Positions 1 through 11,310 of a stretch of 64,000 nt of DNA are shown piece after piece. A model generated the notes under the pieces. It was given only the letters and a program-made list of their open reading frames with translations. It had not been told where the DNA came from and did not search any database. This DNA is from Melanocharis versteri (Eukaryota > Chordata > Aves > Passeriformes > Melanocharitidae). A program made the translations under genes and the position numbers. Where the stretch lies: contig VZTG01005281.1 of the NCBI GenBank assembly GCA_013397845.1, forward strand, positions 1,585,593 through 1,649,592, given 5' to 3'. Numbering within the stretch: the stretch's first letter is position 1; each line of letters begins with the position of its first letter.

Positions 1-1689
1 AGCTCAATTTCGTATTCATATTTACATAGAGATTTTAATGTGCTGGTGGCTTTTTGGATTTGGTTGTTTGGGTTTTTTTTGATGTGTGGTGAAGACATTC
101 TGTGAGCTTGCACTGACAGAGGAAACGCTGGTATCTGTTATACTTACCAACATCTCTGAACCTAAAATAGTAGAACAGAAAGCCTTGAAGAACCTCTTGG
201 TGTATTTCTGGAGCAGTGAGTTAAAAAAGATTAGATCTTTTCTGTAAGGACTTCCTTCACATAAGTGGAAACAGATTTTCCTTTTGAAAAGACTCAGTTT
301 TAGTTTATTTTTTCCCTGCTTGACTTTTATTCGAACCATTCAGGTTCTGTTTGCTTATGAAGAGCATGTGGTAATCTGGAAACTTACAGCTCACTGTACT
401 TCAACTGACGATGAAGGAAAGGCTGTTTGGTCTTTTACGGCTTTCGGTGTGCTAAGAAGACATGTACACCTGGTGTGATTCCCATGATAATGTGCATGCC
501 AATTGTATGCACATTATATGCAGTGCATTAACCTGTGAAGTTCCAAAGTGATGAGAAAAACTATGCCCCTTGGATCTGCAATGAAGAACAGGTAAACAGA
601 CAAACCAGATAAACAAGTTTGTTAAGCCCTTTCTGTTCTCTTTAATTGAATCAGAAAATTCTCCTGAAGAATTGTACACCTCAGGCAACATGTCAATCAT
701 TTGCAGAACAATAAAGCACTCTTCACAGATAGATTCATATTCATGAGCTCCTCATTACATTTAGCATATAGCAAGTTTTGTTGGCAAAACTTATTTACTT
801 AAAATAAGAGGTGGTTAGGGTATTTATCTACCCTCAGCTATAATCTGGGCGGAAAAACACTGTCTACTTTAGAGTGAATGTGAAAAAAATGATTTGTTTC
901 ATGCATAAGAAGAGCTGCTTATCCTAGAATAACTGTAACCTTTGCAATGCCTTTAAGGCAGATTTGAAAGAATATGTAGTTCTAGTCGAATATTTTCCAT
1001 CTGAGAAATTGTAAATGCCTTTTAAAGGTAAGCAAAACCCATAACTCCATTTTGTTACCCAGGAGAAGATGTACTATTGTGGATAAAAAAAGCAACTCTC
1101 TCCACCTATTGCCATCAACATTGGCTCATTTCCATTCACAAAATGAACATTTCTTCACTCTATCAGATTTCTTGTTAACTGCTTCGATTGCTAGGACACA
1201 TAGTACACATATGCATTCACTACATATAGAGAAATATATCCTTATCACCAGTGTTTATCCACACCACTATGACCGGTGGCCCCCTGCTCGAGGCAGTTCC
1301 CTTTGTGAATGAGGAAGCATCTTCCTGGAACTGAGTGCTCGCAACTTTTCGGGTTCACTGCTAGGTTTGGTTCACAGCTCCCACTTCCGGGTACTCACGG
1401 GTAAACTATCAGTGCTAAAATCTTCCTTTTCATAAAGTAGCAGGAGGAGATGCTGTTCCCTAACCGTACTCTTTAACTCTGATCTCCTTGTGATGAATGA
1501 AGAAAGGGCTTAAATTATTCACACTATCTTCTTATCCGGCTGGCAGTAGGGAAATAAAGGTTTGGTTTTTTTTTTCCTCTAAGGAAACTTCACGTGAGGG
1601 GAACACTGCGGTGTGTTTACTCACTTCATACAAGCTGCTGAGAGCACAGCAAATCTGTCCTTGCTCCTTCCCACAGAACAGGCCTCTCC
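1..1689. other. Upstream flank, no gene supported
   Basis: AT-rich to mixed DNA before the CpG island. No conserved exon is recognisable on either strand. An AATAAA at 710-715, followed by mixed AT-rich sequence, could be the polyadenylation signal of a neighbour. In mammals UBR1 lies upstream of TTBK2 on the same strand, so its 3' UTR is one possibility, but I see no UBR1 coding sequence here. Confidence 0.4.
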
Positions 1690-3010
1690 TAGCTGCTGGT
1701 CTGCCAGATGGATCCAGCCTCTGGGCTGACCCTGCGGCCCGCAAACGCGTCCTGCGGGCTGTTGTGCGATGGTGGCATGATGGCACCCACCGAGGAGTGC
1801 CCGCTCCGTGGCCTCGCGAGCCTCGACAGTCCTGCCAGCATCAAGGAGTCACCTGTGACAGCGGGGAGCCTTCCCTTCGAAGGCCGTACTCACCCAGGCA
1901 CGGGACACATCCACCGTTTCGTGCTGTCACGGTGCGGAGCGCAGGGGTGACAGCCGTGCTGCGCCCCCGCAGGGGACAGAGGTCCCCGCGGCGACGCGCG
2001 GTCACTCGCCTCCCCGCCCCGGCCTCCCCTTCCCCAGCCCTCTCGCCCCACCCGCGGCCGGGCAGCGGCCGGCGCCCATCAGGCCCCGGGCAGCCCGCCC
2101 AGGTGCGGACAGCGCGGCCGAGCCCCGGCTGCTGAGGNNNNNNNNNNNNNNNNNNNNNNNNNNNNNNNNNNNNNNNNNNNNNNNNNNNNNNNNNNNNNNN
2201 NNNNNNNNNNNNNNNNNNNNNNNNNNNNNNNNNNNNNNNNNNNNNNNNNNNNNNNNNNNNNNNNNNNNNNNNNNNNNNNNNNNNNNNNNNNNNNNNNNNN
2301 NNNNNNNNNNNNNNNNNNNNNNNNNNNNNNNNNNNNNNNNNNNNNNNNNNNNNNNNNNNNNNNNNNNNNNNNNNNNNNNNNNNNNNNNNNNNNNNNNNNN
2401 NNNNNNNNNNNNNNNNNNNNNNNNNNNNNNNNNNNNNNNNNNNNNNNNNNNNNNGGGAGCCGCGTCGCGGTTTCTGTCCCCGCGGGAGAGGGAGTTTGCC
2501 GGGCGCGGGAGCTCCGGCGGCCACGGCCCGCCCCGGGAAGGGCTTATTCCAGTGGGGCAGGACGGGGCGATCCCCTCCGTGGCGTTAAGGTCGGCAGGTC
2601 TGGCGGGCTCCAGTAGCAGTCACCGCTGCCCCGGCCTCCACGGAGAACTCAGATTTATAGGCACGAGATTTTTTTTTTTTTTGTCCCTCCCACTTGCTGC
2701 AAGAAGGCAAATGGTACAGAAACGTACGTGTTCTGACGGCGAAAGATCCCTGTTTTAAAATAGCTGCGTCTGTATTTGCAGCTCTGGGTTGTGGCATGCG
2801 TGTGACGGCTGCTGTGTGGGCACGGCTGGATGGGAAGCGGGCTGTCTGTCGCCTGGCGCTCCGGGTGCTGGAGCCATTAGCGGCACTCGCATCGATCCGT
2901 GCATACAGATCTGCCCGGCTAGGCCGCGGGTGCGCGCACCACGGCGCCCGGGGGACACACGAACTGCGTGGGGAACGGCGTTAAAAATGCGTTGTTACAC
3001 GTACTTCTAG
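1690..3010 (+). promoter_or_regulatory. TTBK2: CpG island, probable TTBK2 promoter and first noncoding exon
   Basis: GC content and CpG density rise sharply from about 1700 and fall off near 3000, with blocks such as gcggccgggcagcggccgg near 2055. It is the only large island upstream of the start-codon exon in the expected orientation. From about 3 kb onward the + strand is T-rich over A and G-rich over C, as in transcribed vertebrate introns, which fits a start here. The middle is unsequenced, so the start site and first donor cannot be placed. It could also be bidirectional. Confidence 0.6.
2138..2454. other. Assembly gap (317 Ns)
   Basis: A run of Ns inside the CpG island, flanked by very GC-rich sequence. 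Such gaps are typical of promoters that short reads fail to cover. The true gap length may differ from the N count. Any first exon of TTBK2 may be wholly or partly hidden here. Confidence 0.99.
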
Positions 3011-6000
3011 CTTTACAAAGAGGAAGCGGGAAAGCGCCTTGTTCCCGAGTCTACAGATGATCTCTGGAGCTGCAGCGGCATCCTTAGGCTTCTGTTGTCA
3101 CTCTAGAGTAAAAGCAATGAGAGGACAAAGCTCTCTACGAGGTTTGTAGCCTCTGGTGTGAGCCAGAGCAGTTGGAAACAACTGCTAGTGTAAGTGGGGG
3201 TGGGAGTGCAAATAATAATAATACTGATGTCTTATCATGGGGGCGGAGGGAGATGGACACAAAGGAATGACCCTGGAGTATACCATAGCCTTTTGAGAAC
3301 CTTCTACCGTATTTTTAATTAGGCTGGAAAGGGCTATAGAAAATGAGTTATAAAATAGGCTGTGGTGGCTTTCTTAGTTAGACTCTTTGTGCAGAACCAG
3401 TGTAATTTCAGCTTAAAAGTTCTGAATTAGTAAACCATATTGAAGGAATGTTGAAAGCCTTAAAATAAATCATACTTTATTTATTTAAGTATCTTGTTAG
3501 CCTTAAAGTGTGTGGTTAGTTTCTGTGTTGTGGTTCTGGAAAAAATGGGTAGATTTTTAAAATGCGTTCTGTGTAGTTAATGCCATGCCTCTGTTGAACA
3601 CATGCTAGCTATGCTTGTAGGTATGTTAGTTAATTTTAGCTGTTGTATCTGAGAAAACAAAATGCTAGGGCTTATTTTTCTGCTCTCGTTTGATTTTGGT
3701 AATGTTTTTTGAGGTCTTAATTATATGAATTCATGGCACAAAGATACCAAATATTTTTATTTTGTGTTAATATTATCCAGCATACTTTCTTGATGATGAT
3801 TCATTTGCTTTACAGTGTGAATTATGTTTAACAAAGTAGTAAAACTTTCTTAACTTGTTAAACCAGAGATACACTCGTTAACATTTGTTTGGCCTGTCAA
3901 TGAAATTATATATAGGAAAGTTTGGCTGCAATAGTATGCATAGTCATTTGTCAAAAGTTATTTTGAAAACAGTGCATCAAGATATAGTTTAAAAAATGTG
4001 AAGATGGAGCCAATTATCCCTAACAAATACTTTGTTCTTCTCTAATATATTCCTGATGTACCATTATTTACTTGAAGCTCAGCATCTTTTTTAAACTTCC
4101 TGTTTGGGAAGGATGAGGTTAGAACGAGAAGAACAAATCGAGCGACTGGAATATCGTGACGTTGCTTATGTTTGGTGTAGTCACTGTACTGCTGCTGCAT
4201 ACTGCAGGCTCTGATACTTCTAACATCACAAATTCCAGAGAGGCTTTTCTCAATGTAGTTGATTATATCAGGAAGATTTTTGAGTTTGACAGAAGAGAGA
4301 TGTAAGTGGGGTTTTCCTGGTTCAAAACTAGCTTCTGAACGATCAGTTTCTACCAGTGCTAGATATATGTGTACAGAAGGTTAAGCGTCTGCTTAGCGTG
4401 TGAAGTTGCAGTGTACGGTACATTAATATACTACTGTGTTTTCTGTTTTAGTAAGGGGTTGTTTATCTAGTGGGAATGAATTGGTACTTTACAAAGGAGA
4501 TTGAGTTTCTGTGTATTCCTGTGTCTTGCCTTGTCTGTTTCTTTTTCTCTGGGGAAGCGCTACACAAAGCCTTTGTGTTAGGCTGGAGGGGAGGAGAAAC
4601 AGCTGCCTTTTCAGTACAAGACACCAGGATTCATCGTGGTCTCACAGGGCTGTGTTGTGGTACATGGACCAGCCACTGTCCTTCCTCCCTCGTTCTGTGA
4701 AAACACTCTCACCTCAAGAAACCTGAGCTTCCTTTGACTGATCTCACAGAGCAGCGTGTTCGTTGTGCCATGGATCTAGCAGATCAGCCTGATGGGCCAA
4801 TTGTTAAAGTATTGGTGGGCAAGAATTAAAGCATGCAAAATTGCCTAAATACAAGGTGTATCTTAAGGAATTCAAGAGCTACAGGTCACGTGTGTTTAAA
4901 AACTGCTTGTTATGAACTTGACTTCTTGTTCATGATTGGGGTGAAAGAAACTTGTTCAAATATTTTACTTGGGCTTTTTTTCTGTTTAAGAGTATAGTAT
5001 CTAGGGTACTTAAATTGGAATTAAACGTGTTAATTTTTAGAAGTGGAAATAGAAACTATTTCAGTTGGGTAAGAGAGTACAACTAAATGGAGCAGTTTAA
5101 TTTTTCTGCTTTCCACGCACTAGAAGAGTGCTTTAATGCTTGTACTGTATTATCTGTCAGGCAGTGGCAGAATAAAAGTTGACTTCTTTCAAAATAACTT
5201 CTTTGAAAATATCATCTAGTCTTTTACTTATCCTTTACAACTTTATTTATTAAAATTTTAGAGTTGGAATACTCCTCTCTCCTTGCTTCAGTGCTAGACC
5301 TTTAGTAGTGTGCTTTTGAGGGAATTTAGTAACTTGGATTTTTTTTTAAGCTGCTCATGAAATTGAGGTGCCATTCTTAGCAGTTTAAAAATATAGTCTA
5401 TCTTTCTCTGTATTAGCTTATAGGTCACTAGTCTTGAAACCTAAGTGGAAAATTCAAGCAATAAAATTTGGCCTTCTCACACTTAACCTCTTGATCTGCT
5501 TGAGAATTCTTTTCCCATTTTTGAGATGTTGTACAAGTCATAACATTTGATCAGTTATTTTTCAAAATTGTTTTTCAATTAATGGAGGTGAATCTTTGAA
5601 AACTTAAGAAGGTTTTTTAGGAAGAAGGGAAAAATTTAATTTGAGAGGAGTGAGGAAAGGAGGGCAAATTGAGAAACTGAAGAAGTCTTGAGTGTTTTTA
5701 ACAAAACTGTTTTGTTAAAAATTGAAAAATATTTTCCTTGTTATGTTCAGGCATGTTTTTCTGTGGTTCTTGTCCTGTGTGTTTAAGAACTTTTCATCAC
5801 AGAATTGCATCACTCAAATGTTATTTCATGCTGTTGCTTTTTGTCTGAAGAGATTAATCAATTATTGAGAATTGCAGTGATGAGGAACTCTGTCCACTAA
5901 TTCTTCCTTTTGGAGAAATGTGTGCATGTAGCTTAACCTTGCATTTCAGTGCAAGCAGTAGTTGGAAGAATTGAAGGCCTCTTTCATGGATGAAGTTTGC

Positions 6001-9000
6001 CAGATCATTGATGGTATTGATGGGGAGAGTAATTTTCTTTCCAGTACAAAACTGTCTGATGTATAAAGGAAGGGTAAAATATGCTGAACTTGCTTTGACA
6101 GCTTGTAAAGGATGTCAAGTCTCTTTAATGTGTAGCCATATTTTTCTATGCGGGTGTTGCAAATGGATTTGTTACTTGTTGCAGGGATAGGTTACTATGT
6201 GGAGCTCACATGTGGAAAAACGTAAAGGATCAGGTTTTGTGTCATCCCGGTCTGTTTATATAGAAATAGTTTTATGTTTTTGATACACTTCTCTCACAAC
6301 TGAAGTTACACAAAAATTGTTCCACTAGACTCATCTGCAGTTAGGAGAGATCTTGCCTTTCAGAGCTCGTGTCTTTTCAGTACTTGGGAATTGTCTCCAG
6401 TCAACAGCTGCTTGTTGATTCTGAGAGGGGGTTCGTTCTGCTCTCTGTCACTTCCCAGATAATTCTTAGATAGTATTTGTTGCTCCTGTCATGCTCTGTC
6501 TCAGGGTGCTAACATTTTGTGAGGGTTTTACCAACACTTATTTGATATAATGTTGTTCAACATAGTAAGAATTAGATTGCTTTGTTTCGTGGTGTATCAG
6601 CAGGGTATGTCTTGTAGCTGTCAGGTTTACTTGTTGCCATAGTAATGCTTCAAATGCCACTCGTGGCAAGCAGTGTGACTTCTGAGCAAATGAAGTATGA
6701 CTGTAGCTTTGCAGTGTTGAAGAACTAAAAAAAAAGAGAGGCAGTGATCTGTAAATAGAATATACTTTTCAACATCAAACTGGTGACTTTTTAGAATGTG
6801 TATTCTTAAGTTGAGTTATATGCTGCCTTGAAACAATTATTTTCTTGTCTTTCCATTTATCAGTGTCTTGAGCTAAATAGATCTAGAATGGGCAATATCA
6901 ACTGATAGAAAATGTATCAGACAGAGAATGACTGTGCTATTCCTCAAGTCTGAATGAATTGAATGCCCTGTTCATATGTGATACTTTGATTTTCCATTTC
7001 CAGTAGTCTATAAATAAAATCAGAGTATACTTCCGCGAGTCAAATCAGCCTAGAACACACTGTCATGTTGTACTCTTGAGAGTTGAAGGAGAGGGATTGA
7101 TATTGGATCACTATTCTTTTTCTGTGTGAAGTTTATGTGCTATTTCATTAAGCTCTGGAGATTCTTGTGATAATCATGATGTTTTTGGGTGAAATTACGG
7201 TTTTACAGTTTTGAGCAAGACAGTGTGTCCAGTGAGGAAACCTGCTGAACAATTCATCTGGTTAGAGAAAAATCTTGAAAGAGTCACAGGCTAGATTAAT
7301 ATGAAGAAAGTATTGACTGGTCTTGCGGGAGCAACGTGCTAGCTAACCCAGCCAGGTCTTGTCTTGGCCAGGCAAGAACTAAGAAATGGATGCTGAAACT
7401 GAGGAGCAAACCGTGACCCTCTCACAGTAAAGCAGATGTGTGCAGGACAGAAGCTCCGTTATTGACTGTCTGGTGATATTTGTTGTTTATTTATAGATGT
7501 ACGTAGATATAAGAATATTTTTCACGTGTTAGCTCCTGCAGATGAAATTGCACATTATTGTTAAGCTGATCTAATGGTTGGCTGCTGTTTTTAAGTGGAA
7601 AATGGTGTTCTCTGCCTGGGCCTTTTCTAGTGCACATTGATCTCTGAGCTACACTGAGTCAACTCGCTAACTTGGGAGAGAATGATTGTAGAAAGGGAGT
7701 TGTTTGTATTGCTTTTTGGCTGATACAGGTTTATAACTCTTGCTAGGTCATGCTGTTATGTGCAACTTCCCCCTGAACGTGTAGCTGAGATAGTCATAAC
7801 CAGATCCTTTCGTTTAGTGTAGCCTGGGTGCTCAGCTGACAGGTTTTCCTGCCTATTGTCAGTTCCAGGAGGACACAAGGGAAAGAGGAACATTTTACAT
7901 GAAAGGCTGCTTTGAGGTGATGGTGCACTTTCTTCTCTGTTAATTTGAAAGAAATTTGAGCAGGATGCTAATTTCAGGCTGGACATTTCTTCGTGTTGTT
8001 CTGATTTATGCCATTAGTTTTGAGTCTAGGATACCTCAGTCATGTGGCAGTGCTTCTGTATGTATCTTTCCTTGATCAGTCAATTTTCCCCTCGTAATTA
8101 GGGAGCAGCTGTACTTTGTCTGGCTTGTTGGAACTGGCAGTTAATACTTATTGTGAGGCCTTGCATCAACATGTAATGGCTCACTGAAATGTTTCTTTTT
8201 CCTAGAGTAAAGGTTTGGACAGAATTGATTTATGGTCTGAATCAGGACTGTGGCTGACATATGAGTAGCCATGCAGTAGATGTTGCTCATATTTGATGCT
8301 GACATATTATAAAGTGCTCTTATATTCCTTGCTCTGAAACACGTAAAAGCTGAATCTTGGTCTTAATAAATAATAATGTAGTTGTTGCTACTCTTAACTC
8401 TATTACTTCTATTATAGCTTCTGGTATTACTAAAAAAAAAATATGTACTCAGATTTCATGCATATCATTGAAAGTTTCCAGGTTTTCAGTAGAAATCTCA
8501 TAGCCCTGCTTGCCATGGGATTGTGTATCAACATTATGTTCTTATAGAGTAGAAATTAGGTGCTGTTTAAACAATAATTTCAAAATGCAGAAGTATCTCA
8601 CCACAGTTTAAAACTCAATATGCTCAAAGCAAATTTAATGACTGTTGGTGTATTAAAAAGAAGGAAAATACAACTTGTGTTGATAGAATTGTATTTCTTT
8701 TATGTAAATTCAAGAATTTAGAGAATACTGTTATCAATGTAAGGTTGTTACACTTTGCCATTATGGTGTCATGTGTAACTGTTTCCTTATCTACAAAATT
8801 GAATCTGCTCTCAGCCAATCTGAAGTAAAACATCTAGTTTTAGGCAAGTTATTTGTGTAGACCAAGTGTTCAAACATTCAAAATGTACAAATATGGCAGG
8901 TTATAGGTCAACGATACAATCAGGATTATTTTTGTAGCTGGGCTTTAACTTGGAGAGATTTGGAATAGAATGTATTTATTTACATACAGCCAATATTTCT

Positions 9001-10659
9001 TAAAATGTGTAACACTGTTATGCAATGCTTTTTGTTATTTTAATAAGGAATAAAATGAAAGCCTGTGAAGGTTTCTGAGAAACTTTGCTCTTTTGTTTTT
9101 AGGAATAATTGTACATTTGTTTGGAAGATAGTTAAAATCTGATCTTGCACTGTTTACTCTTCTGATGTGTAGGAAATTCTTACAATTTTTGAGAGTCTCT
9201 TGACCCCTGTGTTTGTAATACATAAACTTGCTGATTTTTATGCCTCATTGTTCTGCCATGTTTTATTTTTTCAACTGATCCCTGGAATGTTTCTTCTGAA
9301 CTTAAGACAGTCCCAGCAAACTTAATATGCCTAGGGTAATTGTATTTTCATAATGAAATATGATTGTGTAATTAACTTTCAAAGACAAAAGCCTCATCAC
9401 TTCTCTCAATCTGACTGTGTGGAGACCAAGGGAATTGTTGATTACTGAGACTAACTTTATGTGTAAAACCAGCTTCACAAGGACTCCCCTTAATTACGTG
9501 TGCTAGCAGTAGTGGAGTAAGAGGATAGAGTGTAGAAAATCACTGTGTTGTCTTTTAAGAATTGTCAGTAATGAGGAATCCACTGAAAGAGTTAATGATA
9601 TATTCTATTAGTAGAGTATATTTATTAATGAAAATTAAAGATCTTGGAGATATTTGTATGCATTTAAGGAATCGAAAGATTCAACCTTTTACTTGTATGA
9701 TTTGTGTGTCAGAATGAAGATCTTTTGCAATTTCCTAGACTAGAGCAATTTCTATTAGATAATCTGAAGGAACTGAGCTTCATAATTTTGACATATGTAT
9801 TATCCACTGTTCTAATATTTTGGTTTTCTATATTTTTTAAAATAATCTTTTCATGAAATATGAACAGCAGAACTGGATATAATATTCTTGCAGCAATCCT
9901 ACAATGAGCAGATAGAGAGGTATTATGATCTCTCATAGTATTTATTTGCCTATTTGTCCATAGTTGCCATAACTTTAATACTCCAGCAAATGCATATATA
10001 TCAGAAGTAATTGATTACTGAATCATGTTAGGTGATGCTTCCATTTATTTTTTATTCCTTGTTGGATAATGTCTCCTTTTATCTAAGCTGACACACGTGT
10101 AGTTTGATTGCTGTCTGTTTAACCAGTTGACGACATTTGTCCTTTATCATTTCCTGATCTCAGTATCAACTACAAACTTTATAATTTTTTCCCAAGTAAA
10201 AAATGTTTCAGTATTAAGAAAGCAATTGATTCCTATGGGAGCAATTAGAGAGATACTTGTTCAGTTAACTTACAGTTATATTTTGGGACCTATTATTTAA
10301 TGTATGGTCTATTGATTTTCTGGCAGAAAGAGACTGTACTGTGTGATAGAAACTTAGATGTCTTACAGAAGTGTAAGAGCCATAATAACTACTGTCCTTA
10401 CAGGCCAAACTTGTGATGCCATGGTAAAAATTTTGATAGGAAGGGGATCTTAGTTGAATGGCTGTAATTATAGTGTCTTCCTTTAATTCTTCATAAGTCA
10501 AGTCCCCTTATTTGACTGGAATTGATGTCGAGCTGATGGCCCATAGTTACCAAAGTAGTTTCATTTATCCCTTCCAAACATTAACATCAATTATCTTCTG
10601 GAGTTCTATATTTCAGAAACCTTTAAATCAGAGATCTCCTTGAAAACTCCTATTAAGAT
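3011..10659 (+). other. 5' intronic DNA, no gene seen
   Basis: About 7.6 kb of AT-rich sequence with a persistent T-over-A and G-over-C excess on the + strand. I see no conserved coding exon, RNA gene or clear transposon. A GTAAGT at 3192-3197 (after ctagt) could be a splice donor for a first exon extending out of the CpG island, but this is weak. Confidence 0.5.
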
Positions 10660-11310
10660 ACAAGTTATTCAAGCGCGTCCCTTCCAGCCTGTCTGACCGG
10701 GTAGCATCTGGCTGGTATTTAGGGTGGGCCGGGAGGCGCGTTGTGGCGGCTCGGGGCTCGGGGCTCGGCGCCGGCCTGGCCGCGCTCGCTGCCCGCCGGA
10801 GCTGGCCAGGGTGCTGAGCCGCCCGGCAGCCGCCGAGCGCCGGATTGCCCCCGTGCTAAAGAGGGCTGCCGCCGACAGGAGCGCCTCGTCTTGTATCGCT
10901 GGATCCTGGGGCTTGCACAGATAGCCTGTATGCCTCTGCTACTTACACCAGGAAAAAAACTCTACTGTGGAAGTTTTCCCTGAGCCATATCTTCTGGCTT
11001 TTTAACATCTCCAGTCGTACTGAACTCGTCATCAGGACCAAATTCTTGCTGTCCAAATTATACCAAATGCACCTGTACCATCTGCGAGCAAGGGATATAA
11101 GCCTTTTCCACTGCACTTCTATAAGAGATCGCTGTGCATTACAGTGAACATTCAGACACTGTATAAAAGGCAAAAATATTATTCCACCTGGAGCTCAACA
11201 ATTTTCACAAAACACCTCAAGAAAATCCTATAAAACAGCCTCCAAAGATGACTCTAGAAAGAAACACTTAGCAGCTATAAACAACTTCCAGCTTATTGCA
11301 GGTATTAGTT
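10660..11310. promoter_or_regulatory. Second, isolated GC-rich island with A/C-rich 3' flank
   Basis: GC- and CpG-rich sequence at about 10720-10890, including three copies of a gctcggg unit at 10747-10768, lies alone in AT-rich DNA. From about 10900 to 11290 the + strand becomes A- and C-rich, the reverse of its surroundings. One + frame stays open from 10860 to the TGA at 11145-11147 (95 codons) but has no early ATG and no product I recognise. A TATAAAAG lies at 11162-11169. It may be an alternative TTBK2 first exon, a noncoding RNA promoter, or a retrocopied transcript. Confidence 0.45.

Noticed and set aside
1..720. 3' end of UBR1 or another upstream gene
   Set aside because: No recognisable UBR1 coding sequence; only an AATAAA and expected synteny, too little to call a gene.
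1497..2135. 212-codon + frame running into the N gap
   Set aside because: GC-rich CpG-island sequence has few stops by composition; the Pro/Arg/Ser-rich product matches nothing known.
1841..2524. 227-codon minus frame across the gap
   Set aside because: Half of it is unknown sequence from the Ns; not evidence of a gene.
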